A stretch of DNA of 64,000 nucleotides from Gimesia benthica (lineage in GTDB: Bacteria; Planctomycetota; Planctomycetia; Planctomycetales; Planctomycetaceae): contig NZ_CP043930.1 of assembly GCF_009720525.1 (NCBI RefSeq), positions 7,018,001 through 7,082,000 on the forward strand, read 5' to 3'. The stretch's first letter is position 1; every line of letters starts with the position of its first letter. Under the pieces are notes generated by a model, which had not been told where the DNA came from, made no database searches, and worked only from the letters and a program-made list of their open reading frames with translations. A program made the position numbers and the translations under genes. This document shows, piece by piece, positions 18,224-28,101 of this stretch.

Positions 18224-21200
18224 GCATTCCTCCGCGTCGGCCGCATGAGGATCGTAGCCGCAATTTCGTCTGCGTCATTGATCGCCGCGGTATTTGTCCA
18301 GAATCGCTGGCCAAGCGGCTTTGTGATGTAGAGCAAGTTACGGTCAAACACTTTCAGCCCACGTACCAATTCAAATGTCCCATGGCTTCGTGTAGAGGTA
18401 TGCTGGAGGCTGTCCAACACATGCAGTAAATCATTACCGACTTCTGCAAGCCCAGTTGGCTCTTGCCCGCTCTTGGTCTTTTCGAGAACGACCATACCAA
18501 CACCGACGGAAGAATCGGCTATGGTTTTGGCGTGAACCTGAAGGCCTTGCTTGGCCCATCCATTCAGTCGTTTGCAGAGCAGTGTGGCATAAGATTTACG
18601 CATTGCATGCTTACTGGAAAGGTTCGTTGGGATGTATACCCTTGCTCGCGAAGGCTGGATGCTAGTTAGAACATAGGCTGACGTGTCTTCAATGAGCATT
18701 CTCTCGAAGTTATCGACATCAAAATAGGCATAAACCAAGTCATCAACCTGACTCTGAACGTCGTCCGCAAGTCTCTGGCGGTCTACAAGAGGCCGTTTGG
18801 CTCGCTCAATAGCCTGATCAAAGAGCTTCGCTGACTTTTGCACAATGCTCCTGGCTTGCTTAGGTTGATCGCATTGGTCCGGGAATGGAAACGGCAATCG
18901 TAAAAGATCTTGATCGTGAACTTCTGGACGTGTGACACCCCAGTTTGCTGATGTGTGAAACAGGAAATAATGGGCCAGCGGACTCCTAAGGACGAATGAA
19001 AGAAATACTAGAAGATCGCGATCTACCTTGGGGCCATAAATACCACGCACCGAACTTCGAAACGATACAGAAAAATCTGTAAAAGCGCAGCGCGAAAATC
19101 CTCGTGTGATTAGCACATGGGGCCCATGAAATACTAAAAGGCTCTCTGCCGTGCGTCCGCGGCGAGCATTTACCCGATTGGATGGAAGCTCATTGCAGTC
19201 GTCTTCAAGAAGCAACGTGTTTAGGTTGTCACAATCCGCCTGGACAAACAGCTTTGATGGCAGCTCAATGGTTTTAGCATCCTCTTGAGAATCGCCGGGA
19301 CCAAGAGGTTGGAATCCCTGCGCAATGATCCAAGGTTTGTTTTTGGGCTCTTTTTCTTTGGTTTGCCGAACGTTGTCCCGAAGCCGAGGATATATGGATA
19401 ATCGCTCGATCAATTGGCGATCCCTGGGAGTTGTCCAGAAGTGCCCTTTCCAGATTTGTGGTGCATCATCACTTTTCAGATCATTAAGCACCTGACGCAC
19501 GGTTAATTGAGATCTATCCTGCGTAGGGATTCTCAATATTTCAGCTTGTGTAATTGCCCAATCGGTCTTGGGTGTCCAGTAATCGATGACGTGCGTGCCG
19601 TCAACGGGTTGTTCCTTTCGGAATTTCACAACCAGACTTCCCGCCTTAGCATCTGCAAAGAGAAACATTCGGAAGTCAGTCAAATTGACTACCCGATCAA
19701 CTGAGTGAGTGCGGAAGAATAACTGTTGAAAGCGAACAGCGGTATCATTGTGGTTGAATAGCATGCCATGAGGCATGACAAAGCATATCTTGCCATCATC
19801 CTCAAGATGGTCTGGTGCTTTCCAGATAAATGCAATCGCCATCTGACGATCGGGGTGCGGAAGTTTTCTTTCGATGCACCATTGTGCAGATGGAGCGTTT
19901 CGAACCTTGGAACTCCCCCAAGGAGGATTGCCAACAATTATATCAACCTTATAAGGTAGTGCTGCATTTTCCGTGAAGAAATCTGCGCAATAAATTGTTC
20001 CAGCCGCCTCGTGGCCAGCCTCTATTTCACCTGGAGTTGAAACCAGATAGGGGAGACGTTCCCACTTTCCTAACAGCTTTTGGATATCGGGAGGCGCAAG
20101 CTGGTCGAGAAAGGCGAGATATAGGCTGAAGGCGGAAATCTGGCAGGCACTACGATTGCTATCGATGCCGTAAAGGTTGTTGCGAAGAATGCCCATTAGC
20201 TCACGGGCACGTCTGTCATAACGTGCCCGGGGATTCTGAAATTTCCATTCTTCAGCAAGACGATTGAACAGCCCGACAAGAAAAATGCCTGAACCACAAG
20301 CCGGATCAAGGAATCGTTTGCCCAGAAGCGACGTTTCGCCTTCCAGCGTCAGATCCAGGACAAATTCTGCAAGGAATCTGGGAGTGTAAAATGCACCGGC
20401 TGCCTTCTTCTGCTCTTCCCCGGCAGCTTTCAGGAAGTGCTCGTAAATTGCGCTGATGGTCTCAATCGGAATGAACCCAAAATCGTAGGGCCAAAAAGAC
20501 TGCTGGCCAGTGCGTATATCAGTACCATGGAAAAATCGATCCAGAATCTCAAGGTGATTCACCTTGACTTGTCGGCTCTCCGCCTCCAAGTCTGCACTAA
20601 ACAGGTCGCCGTTGAAGTCTTCTCCAAGTTGGGTAAAGAGCAAATAGAGATCATTCTTGGCATCTGTCCTGGGTTTCTTTGCCAAGATGTCTCTTAAATG
20701 CTGCGCATCATCAATCCCAAGCGACGTGAGGTAGTCACTGTCGATGACGCCTCGATCGAAGAGGTAGCAGGTAAAAACCAGTCGACATAGCAGGGCATTA
20801 AGAGTCAGGGGTTCAAGCCGCGCTGCAGGGACTTCACCTAGTGCCTGGCGGGTTGCTTGGAGATTGCGGAGCAATTCCCGATCAACCCTCTTACCAGGGT
20901 CAAAGGAATGTCGATGGGTATGAAAATATTCACCCGACTCGACGGACAGCAGAAAGGATCGTAGCCGATTTTGTAGGCGGGGAAGGATTTCGACTAGCCC
21001 AGGAAACGGATGAGTATCAACCTGAGAGCTTTCTGGCGGTATAAGACCGGAAAACACCTGGACTTCGTCTGGAGCAATGACAACGAGGATCGGAGCAATA
21101 CCTTGGTTCCAGAACGATCGATGAAGGTCGAGAATCTGGACCGGATCGATTTTCTTGACCAGTCGGAAGTAGATGACCGGACTGCGTTCCTGGCATAGAA

Positions 21201-21360
21201 CACCATTGATATTAAGTTGCTCAAAAGCACGACGAAGTGCATGGGGCTGTGGTACTACACCCGCATCGTCGAGTTGCTCAATACTGGAAATAAAGTAAGG
21301 CGGCTCGCGATCATCGAGACCAAACAACTTCTTCCAGTCAGTTGAGGCAGTGGCGGCCAC
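18220..21360 (-). CDS. Large N6-adenine DNA methyltransferase (Eco57I/type IIG-like)
   Basis: The 1,046-residue protein methylates adenine in DNA using SAM. It has an N-terminal region of about 330 residues (with ILVVIAPDEVQVFSG), then AGAFYTPRFLAEF, motif I FLDPACGSGIFLV (about residue 350) and the catalytic motif IV NPPWG (about residue 476). A long C-terminal target-recognition/helical part with GVTRPEVHDQDLLRLPFP follows. The GTG start has AAAGGG nine bases upstream. The size and one-subunit layout resemble type IIG or PglX-like enzymes. It overlaps the endonuclease-like gene by 4 bp and is followed by a small regulator. Sequence specificity cannot be read. Confidence 0.85.
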   Translation of the reverse strand: MAATASTDWKKLFGLDDREPPYFISSIEQLDDAGVVPQPHALRRAFEQLNINGVLCQERSPVIYFRLVKKIDPVQILDLHRSFWNQGIAPILVVIAPDEVQVFSGLIPPESSQVDTHPFPGLVEILPRLQNRLRSFLLSVESGEYFHTHRHSFDPGKRVDRELLRNLQATRQALGEVPAARLEPLTLNALLCRLVFTCYLFDRGVIDSDYLTSLGIDDAQHLRDILAKKPRTDAKNDLYLLFTQLGEDFNGDLFSADLEAESRQVKVNHLEILDRFFHGTDIRTGQQSFWPYDFGFIPIETISAIYEHFLKAAGEEQKKAAGAFYTPRFLAEFVLDLTLEGETSLLGKRFLDPACGSGIFLVGLFNRLAEEWKFQNPRARYDRRARELMGILRNNLYGIDSNRSACQISAFSLYLAFLDQLAPPDIQKLLGKWERLPYLVSTPGEIEAGHEAAGTIYCADFFTENAALPYKVDIIVGNPPWGSSKVRNAPSAQWCIERKLPHPDRQMAIAFIWKAPDHLEDDGKICFVMPHGMLFNHNDTAVRFQQLFFRTHSVDRVVNLTDFRMFLFADAKAGSLVVKFRKEQPVDGTHVIDYWTPKTDWAITQAEILRIPTQDRSQLTVRQVLNDLKSDDAPQIWKGHFWTTPRDRQLIERLSIYPRLRDNVRQTKEKEPKNKPWIIAQGFQPLGPGDSQEDAKTIELPSKLFVQADCDNLNTLLLEDDCNELPSNRVNARRGRTAESLLVFHGPHVLITRGFSRCAFTDFSVSFRSSVRGIYGPKVDRDLLVFLSFVLRSPLAHYFLFHTSANWGVTRPEVHDQDLLRLPFPFPDQCDQPKQARSIVQKSAKLFDQAIERAKRPLVDRQRLADDVQSQVDDLVYAYFDVDNFERMLIEDTSAYVLTSIQPSRARVYIPTNLSSKHAMRKSYATLLCKRLNGWAKQGLQVHAKTIADSSVGVGMVVLEKTKSGQEPTGLAEVGNDLLHVLDSLQHTSTRSHGTFELVRGLKVFDRNLLYITKPLGQRFWTNTAAINDADEIAATILMRPTRRNA

Positions 21361-22215
21361 AAATTTGCCCTTTGTAGATTAGATCATTTGTAGAACCAGC
21401 TACTGCCAAATTCGCAGGCATTCCTTTCAAATCAGACACCGTAAACCATTTACTGGGAATGCTCTTGGTCACAAGCGACGACTTTTTCCACCAATTCTTA
21501 CAGCACAATGTCTAGCAGTTAGTGATAGACTTGTCAAGGCTGATAACCTCAGCCTTGACTTGAACCTTGGCTATGTTATCGTCGCCATCGGAGTATTTCA
21601 TCGCGGGGGGTTCGCAAGAACTGGCCCTCGACGAAATGCGACAATGGCAAAGGTAGCTAATGGGTGTCCCGAAAGTGAGTTCGTGCGGAATTTTACGTGT
21701 TAAAGCTTAGGTAGTGCGTCGTGGAGATTATTGCTATCGGGTCTCAATGTGGTCCCATTCTTGATATCTGGGTTAGAGATGGGTAATTTATCTGCTTTCT
21801 GCCGGGCTGTGCCCATCATTATTCTAGGTACGCTCACTCAGTATACGTTCAGAAAATGTTCCCAGTGATGAGTCAGGTGAATTCGGTGGTTGGGTATCTT
21901 CATATGGTGACCTGCAACCTTCGGTTTCAAAAACCAATAGTTATCAATTCAACAAATTAGGTTGAATCAAACTTACTCGAAGACACAACCATATTTAATT
22001 CAATCCTTATTATAAAATACGCAACGTATTTATATTTAAGTATTTACAACCTTTAATGGATTCATAATTTTCTCTGTTGTTGCCAATCCTGTTGGGATTC
22101 ATGGTTAATTGGAGTTAAACAAGATTCGTAAGCATATTTTGGGCAAATGGGTTTTTCTTAAACTTAACAGCTTTTGAAATTCAACCCCTAGATATCAATT
22201 GCTGCTCGGATCGCA
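21361..22215. other. Long intergenic region upstream of methyltransferase operon
   Basis: No protein could be assigned in 855 bp. The right third (about 21930-22200) is markedly AT-rich. The main structure is the inverted repeat at 21534-21558. The operon promoter must lie here. Confidence 0.4.
21534..21558. promoter_or_regulatory. Perfect 10-bp inverted repeat upstream of methyltransferase
   Basis: TCAAGGCTGA and TCAGCCTTGA are separated by five bases, about 175 bp before the methyltransferase start. There is no T-run, so a terminator is unlikely. It is a candidate operator for the winged-helix protein encoded at the end of the operon. Confidence 0.5.
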
Positions 22216-22562
22216 CTAAGTATGAATTCCCAGTTTCTTTAAACAGACAATCATGACCAGATAGAGACCAATCATAACCATGGTTGAAAATGCGAAACTG
22301 GTACCGAAGCCCATTCCTTTCTTAAGCAAAAAAGGCAGCATGAGAAAAAAGATAATGAAGGCAGGACAAGCCAGAATACACTTTTTGAAAGTTCCGAAAC
22401 CTTCTCTGTACTACCTGTGTCGATATATAACCAGATCATTCCAAGAAAAGAAACCAGTGGCAACGAAGCGAGAATTCCACCCCAAAGCGAGCTACGCTTG
22501 GATATCTCCGATACAGCAACTACTAACCCGGCAGTGAGCAGAATTTTGAGAACATAGTACAT
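22216..22562 (-). pseudogene. DUF3147-like small membrane protein with a -1 frameshift
   Basis: The first frame from ATG at 22562 reads MYYVLKILLTAGLVVAVSEI, then KRSSLWGGILASLPLVSF and a second helix up to FWLVLPS. The natural continuation lies in another frame: FIIFFLMLPFLLKKGMGF, then AFSTMVMIGLYLVMIVCLKK and GIHT, stopping at 22216. Together they give an ordinary DUF3147-type four-helix protein of about 115 residues. The switch point is T TTT TTC (22350-22344), which is both a homopolymer and a classic -1 slippery heptamer. A one-base deletion, a base-calling error or programmed frameshifting are all possible. Confidence 0.7.
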
Positions 22563-22612
22563 TATCTACTTTCATCGTATTTAGAGTATTTAAGCACTCG
22601 ACTGTATCCAAA

Positions 22613-22646
22613 GGCCACCGCTGCCGTTTTACCGGCGGCGGCGACC
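22613..22646. terminator. GC-rich hairpin downstream of efflux operon
   Basis: CCGCTGCCG pairs with CGGCGGCGG around TTTTAC with one mismatch, about 30 bp past the stop of the lipoprotein gene at 22678. No clear T-run follows on the minus strand. Confidence 0.4.
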
Positions 22647-22677
22647 TCAATGGAAACCATAATTATCACCAGACAGT

Positions 22678-23178
22678 TTATTCTTTGAACTCACCCTGAG
22701 AAGGTTTTCCATCGACTTCACCAAGAACCGTGCCCTCAAAGTCGGCAACATTACCGATGCCAGGATCTGTGCCGACGAATTTCGTCGCCTTCCCGTCGGT
22801 TTCATCCTGCGGTACCAGCTTCACTGTCATGGGGGGAACAACTTTTCCCTCTTCTGTCTTTGTCTCTTTTGTGGTTAGCGTCAGATTTTTTGCTGTAACC
22901 GCTACTGGTGTTTTCTCGTCGTTACCTATGAAAAGAATCATGCATTCATGCTTGGGATGATCCACTGTGAATTCGGCGTGATATTTTCCCAGATCAAACA
23001 CCACCCCGCCATTTGGTCCTGAACCGTGTGGTGCATGTTCTTCGGTGCTGGTAGCTTCATTCTGTTTTTCGGCCTGTTGTGCAGTTTCCGTTTTCGGAGC
23101 ATCGGTAGTGCCTTTGTCCGAGCAACCGGTGACGAGTAAAGCTGCCAACAGTAAGCCCAGCGATTTTGTGTACATCAT
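22678..23178 (-). CDS. Periplasmic lipoprotein of a metal efflux operon
   Basis: Starting at ATG 23178 (AAAGGAAAA just upstream), the product carries a lipoprotein signal with lipobox LLVTGC, an acidic/Gln-rich linker, then HAPHGSGPNGGVVFDLGKYH and a beta-rich domain with HECMILFIGND. The HG-GPNGG-HAEF pattern occurs in small efflux-associated proteins of planctomycetes as I recall the family. It sits 46 bp after the RND gene. A role in periplasmic metal capture for the pump is inferred from position and from the histidines. Confidence 0.7.
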   Translation of the reverse strand: MMYTKSLGLLLAALLVTGCSDKGTTDAPKTETAQQAEKQNEATSTEEHAPHGSGPNGGVVFDLGKYHAEFTVDHPKHECMILFIGNDEKTPVAVTAKNLTLTTKETKTEEGKVVPPMTVKLVPQDETDGKATKFVGTDPGIGNVADFEGTVLGEVDGKPSQGEFKE

Positions 23179-23224
23179 TTCGTTTTCCTTTGCATGATAG
23201 AAATAGTTTACGTGTATTACATTC

Positions 23225-26200
23225 TTATACAGATCGCAGCAGTTCTTCATCAGAGCTTTTACTACGGACCAGTCGTTCGGCATCTTTCCCCGAGAATTTC
23301 CAGAATAAGCCGGGGTGAATAAAAAATTCGCAAAACGTTGAGGTTACCAAACCTCCTAAAATCACAGTGGCGACAGGGTATAAAATTTCTAACCCTGGTT
23401 TATTACCACCCACCACAAGAGGAATCAAAGCAATACCGGCGGTCAAGGCGGTCATCAGGACCGGAGCAAGCCTTTCCAAACTTCCCCGCAGCACCATGTT
23501 TTGACTAAACGCTTCCCCTTCTTCATCCATTAAATGAAAGTAGTGTGTCACTAACAGGATGCCGTTTCGCACAGAAATTCCCCCCAGAGATACGAATCCT
23601 ACCATGCTAGCCACGGTAAGAGTCTGGTTGGTTAATACTAGTGCGAAGACACCACCAATAAAAGCAGTCGGAATGGCATTCAGGATCTGAAACGTGATCC
23701 GTGCTGACGGATAAAGCATCATGAGAACAATAAATATTCCAGCGACTGAAACTGCCGCCAGTATTGTAATCAGAAACGTAGCAGACCGTTGAGCTTCAAA
23801 TTGTCCCCCAAACTCAACAAAGTAACCGGTTGGCAATGCGACCTGATCACGCACCCGTTCTTCAATTTCAGAGACTGCACTGGCGAGGTCACGTCCTGAG
23901 ACATTACAACGGATTGTTTGACGGCGCCTGACGTTTTCTCGGTTGATCAAATTTGGTCCACTGGCTGAACCTGGGAAGTTGGCCACTTCTCGCAAACGTA
24001 TTTGCCCCCGCCCATCGGGAAGATCAATACGTAGTTCACCCAGATTATAAGGATCTGAGCGATGCTCTTCGTTGAGTTTAATCACAAGGTCAAAACGTCT
24101 CTGACCATCTAAGACTTGCGATACTGCTTCGCCTTTCAACGCAGTCTGTACGAAGTCGGCTATGTATTCCCGACTCAGCCCAAAGAAAGCCAGCTCATCA
24201 GGTTTCAGGACTACATGTAACTCATCTACCCGTTCCTGTGGGTCGATAATGGGAGGTGTCACACCAGGTATATCAGTGATCGCATCGCGAACTTCTCCTG
24301 CCAACTCGCGCAGCTTGTCGAGGTCGTCTCCATACAGCTTAATCCCGACTTGGGCTTTCACTCCGGACAGCATATGGCTAATCAGGTGAGAAAGGGGTTG
24401 TTCCGCTTCAATCCCAACCCCTGGTACATTTGAGCGCAAATCAGAGAGTAGCGTATCCAGAAACTCGTCCCGACCATGGTCTGAGTCTGGGTTCATCGTC
24501 AAAATGTATTCACCCACGTTGACTGGCTGAGCATGTTCATCCAGCTCTGCTCGACCTGTCCTGCGAAAAAAGTGCAATACGGGACCATTCGGATTTTCTG
24601 CAGACTTCTGCAGTTTGACAAGTTGCGAATCAATCAGTGAGGATGCCTCGTTGGATGCTTTCAGCGACGATCCGCCAGGTAAAGATACATTGATTTGTAC
24701 GCTTCCCTCATCAAATTTGGGAAGAAAGTCAGCTCCCAACTTTGACAATTCCCAGACACTGTAACCAACGAGTGCCCAGGTCAAAACCAATAGGATGCCT
24801 GCCCGCCGCATACTGAATCGAATCAGGAAACTCGCTCCCCATTTCAGCACTCGTAGTAACCGCCCATCCTGATGGGCATGAGTTGCCTTTGCTTGAGGCA
24901 GGAGGTAGTAAGAGAGTACCGGTGTGACAGTCAGTGAGACCAGTAAAGAAGCCAGAATTGAAACGATATAGGCAATTCCCAATGGGATAAACAAGCGACC
25001 TTCCACACCGGACAAAGCAAATAGAGGCATAAAGGCCAGGACAACGACTGCTGTCCCGAAGACGATGGCAGAGCGGATTTCTCGACTGGCTTCATACACG
25101 ACCACAATGGCAGGTTTCGGATTGGGATTTAAATTGTTTTCTCCCAGGCGTCGAAAGATATTTTCCACATCCACAATGGCATCATCGACCAGTTCGCCAA
25201 TGGCAACTGCAATTCCCCCCAGGGTCATTACGTTGATTGATAATTCTGTCCCAGACATGACCCCTACGATGCGAAATACCAGAGTTGTAATCACCAGCGA
25301 CAATGGAATGGCTGTCAACGTGATGAATGTCGTGCGAAAATTCAGCAGAAACAAGAACAGCACGATCACGACAAGAATGGCTCCTATGACAAGCGCTTCT
25401 TCGACGTAGTAAATTCCTCGGTCAATAAAACTCTTGAGCTGAAACAGGCTGGTATTGATCACAATGTCGGCAGGTAGCGTTGATTCTGCATCACTCAAAG
25501 CAGCCATCACGTCGTCAGTCAGTTTTCTGGTGTCAGCATGTGGCTGTTTGACAATTGTAATAACCACACCGGCATGTCCATCAATACTGGCATCGCCCCG
25601 TTTGGGAGCCGGCCCTTCCACGATTTGTGCCACCTGATATAAAAGTACGGCACGGTCTCCATTCATTTTGACAGGGGCTTTTCGGAGCTCATCCAGGACG
25701 TCGCTTGTCAGAGCACCAAGACGACCAATCACCCTCACAGAACGCTCTGTCTGGCCTCCGATTATAAACCCGCCACTGGCATTCAGGTTATTTGACTGGA
25801 CAGCGGCCTCAACATCCTGAAGTGATACGTTATATTCTTGCAACTTGATGGGATCAACCAGAACCTGATACTGCTTCTCATCACCGCCCATGACAATGAC
25901 CTCAGCAATGCCAGTCAGCTTCAGTAGTCGCGGTCTGATTAACCAGTCCGCGGTCGTACGCAGATCCATTCGTTCTTCGAGAGGAGTCGGGAAAATAACG
26001 TCATAGGACCGTTTATTCCAGACAAATGCCACATCACGCCCAGGGTTTGTCTCATCCCATTTGGGATTCTCGACTTCAATTTTCTTCCACAAGCTGAGAT
26101 CGTTTCGATTCACCGGATTCCAAACGGTCAGTTCAGGACTTGCTTCATTTCCTGTGCGTTCTGCCAGTAATCCCGTCTGCCCAACCGCAGTCAACTTTCC

Positions 26201-26650
26201 ACCTTGTGGCCCCTTTCTGCGATGAATTCCAACATGCAGAATCTGCCCCATTATGGATGCCTGAGGTGTCATAATCGGACGGATGCCTGGTGGCATCGGT
26301 ACATTTGCCAGACGCTCTGACACAATCTGTCGAGCGTACCGAGGTTCCGTCTTCCAACTGAACTCGATGTAAATGACATTCATGCCCTGACTGGATTGAC
26401 TGCGGACATCTTCAACCCCGTTTGCCCCTAGGATCGCTGTTTCTATTGGATAAGTAACCAGCGTTTCGACTTCTTCAGAAGACATGCCAGGACACTCTGT
26501 TAGAATCACGACTCGAGGTCGATCAAGATCTGGGAACACATCAATAGGTAAGGTTGTCGTTAAATAACCCCCATAAGCCAGGACAACGACACAGGCGGCA
26601 AGCACCAGCGTTCGATGGGTCAGTGAGAGTCGGATGATTGAATTGAGCAC
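23225..26650 (-). CDS. Heavy-metal RND efflux pump (CzcA/CusA family) with porter insertion
   Basis: The 1,141-residue inner-membrane pump drives proton-coupled metal export. It opens with LPIDVFPDLDRPRVVILTEC, has the paired porter domains and twelve membrane helices. Helix 4 reads AVAIGELVDDAIVDVENIF, an acidic variant between the CzcA and CusA patterns, so the metal cannot be assigned. Between HVGIHRRKG and MDLRTTADW there is an extra stretch of about 75 residues (PQGGKLTAVGQ...KKIEVENPKW) not expected in CzcA or CusA. GTG start at 26650 has AGGGGAA upstream, 9 bp after the adaptor stop. Confidence 0.93.
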   Translation of the reverse strand: MLNSIIRLSLTHRTLVLAACVVVLAYGGYLTTTLPIDVFPDLDRPRVVILTECPGMSSEEVETLVTYPIETAILGANGVEDVRSQSSQGMNVIYIEFSWKTEPRYARQIVSERLANVPMPPGIRPIMTPQASIMGQILHVGIHRRKGPQGGKLTAVGQTGLLAERTGNEASPELTVWNPVNRNDLSLWKKIEVENPKWDETNPGRDVAFVWNKRSYDVIFPTPLEERMDLRTTADWLIRPRLLKLTGIAEVIVMGGDEKQYQVLVDPIKLQEYNVSLQDVEAAVQSNNLNASGGFIIGGQTERSVRVIGRLGALTSDVLDELRKAPVKMNGDRAVLLYQVAQIVEGPAPKRGDASIDGHAGVVITIVKQPHADTRKLTDDVMAALSDAESTLPADIVINTSLFQLKSFIDRGIYYVEEALVIGAILVVIVLFLFLLNFRTTFITLTAIPLSLVITTLVFRIVGVMSGTELSINVMTLGGIAVAIGELVDDAIVDVENIFRRLGENNLNPNPKPAIVVVYEASREIRSAIVFGTAVVVLAFMPLFALSGVEGRLFIPLGIAYIVSILASLLVSLTVTPVLSYYLLPQAKATHAHQDGRLLRVLKWGASFLIRFSMRRAGILLVLTWALVGYSVWELSKLGADFLPKFDEGSVQINVSLPGGSSLKASNEASSLIDSQLVKLQKSAENPNGPVLHFFRRTGRAELDEHAQPVNVGEYILTMNPDSDHGRDEFLDTLLSDLRSNVPGVGIEAEQPLSHLISHMLSGVKAQVGIKLYGDDLDKLRELAGEVRDAITDIPGVTPPIIDPQERVDELHVVLKPDELAFFGLSREYIADFVQTALKGEAVSQVLDGQRRFDLVIKLNEEHRSDPYNLGELRIDLPDGRGQIRLREVANFPGSASGPNLINRENVRRRQTIRCNVSGRDLASAVSEIEERVRDQVALPTGYFVEFGGQFEAQRSATFLITILAAVSVAGIFIVLMMLYPSARITFQILNAIPTAFIGGVFALVLTNQTLTVASMVGFVSLGGISVRNGILLVTHYFHLMDEEGEAFSQNMVLRGSLERLAPVLMTALTAGIALIPLVVGGNKPGLEILYPVATVILGGLVTSTFCEFFIHPGLFWKFSGKDAERLVRSKSSDEELLRSV

Positions 26651-26659
26651 GGTATTCCC

Positions 26660-28101
26660 CTAATTCCCTTCGTCTTCGTTCTTATGGAGACTGCCATCGG
26701 CGTGAATGTGGTAGCCTTCTGGTAAGTCGTCTCCTGATGAGGACTTCAACATACGGTTCAACTGTTCGGCAGAACTCTGTACTACAAACGAACCAGGCAT
26801 GAGCGATCCATCATTCGCGATGACGGTATAGCGTCGGTCTCGTTCCAGTACTCGAACCGCCTTGCGTTGAAACGTATTGACGTTCTGGGTAAAAACAAAT
26901 GCTTCAGCTCCGTCGCGGGCAACGGCATCCGTGGGAAGTACAAAGACGTTTTCGAGCTTTTCGACCCGGATCAAGATGCGGACTTTATGACCTGGACGAA
27001 ACCGCCAGAGTATCTGGGTCATTCCATCTTGTTTCACAACTCTAGACTGATTTTCCAACGCCATACGAAACGCAAAGGTACGATTAATGGGATCTATGAC
27101 ATTTGCCAGATATTGAATCCAGAAAGTCTGATTAACGGGAGGCCAGTCTGCGATCGCGTTTTCCTGAAAGTCCACTTCAACTGGCCAACCGGCTTTGACA
27201 CTTTGTTCAAGAAGTTGTGTTTCGTCTCGAAATGCCCGACCTTCTATTGCCAGCAACTGATGATTTGCCAGCAAACACAACATTTGACCGGTTCTGACTT
27301 GTTGGCCTAGATCTATTTTGCATTCCTGAACTTCAAAGGAGGGGGGGAGTCCAGTTTTACTTCCTCACCTGTCGCCTGCAGCACGACAGAGGTCCCCAAT
27401 GGTTTGGATTCGCTAGCTTGAGAGGGAACGAGAATATTCAGTTCTTTGACGAAATTACCTGCAGCCACTTCGTTCAACTGATTTTGTGTAAAACTTCGAC
27501 TAAGCAGTTCCTGACGATACCCTTTGATTGCCACTTTCAGTCGCGTGATTTCACTAGCGACTTCAATGATCCGGGCACCGGGGACTGCTCCTCCTGAAGA
27601 TTCCAGGCGTTTCTTTTTTGCTTCGGCGAGTTTGATGTCTTGCGTATCTTTAAACAGTTTCGACTGGGTCTGTTGCAAAGACTCGCTAAGGATGCGGATC
27701 GTATAGAGCACATCCCCAGGGTGGACTGTGTCGCCTGGAAAATAATTCATTTTGTCGACCACTCCATCTACAGGAGAAACGATCCCTCGATCACTGCGAC
27801 CGGGTCGATCCACTACCATGCCCGGGACCTGTAGCGTTTTCCAATAGGTCTCAGGCTGTATTGATTTGACCTGCAAGCCCAAATTGGCAATCGCCTGGTC
27901 TGATAGAATAATCTGCTCGGAAGCTGCGTTTTTCTTATCGCTTGCTTTGGTTGAAGCAGTAGAAACGTTATCCGATCTGGCGGTTTTGTTTTGTTCTAAA
28001 AGCGGCAACCAATTGTCACGCGTGAAATAGCCGGTAGCAATCAATATCGCAACGATCCCGATTGCCAGAATGGGTTTCACTATTTGAAGAAGTTTCTTCA
28101 T
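26660..28101 (-). pseudogene. Adaptor (CzcB/CusB-like) interrupted by a frameshift in a C7 run
   Basis: The first frame (28101 to 27313) has a membrane anchor, then the lipoyl half motif GIVSPVDGVVDKM and a coiled-coil hairpin, and stops after SPPPLKFRNAK. The second frame continues as SFEVQECKIDLGQQVRTGQM and LCLLANHQLL, the second lipoyl half, then the barrel and an end with GYHIHADGS. Adding one C to the C7 run (plus-strand G7 near 27346-27352) makes one continuous adaptor of about 480 residues. The gene lies between its OMF (4-bp overlap) and its RND pump (9-bp gap), so a functional adaptor is expected. Base-calling error is therefore as likely as mutation. Confidence 0.75.
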
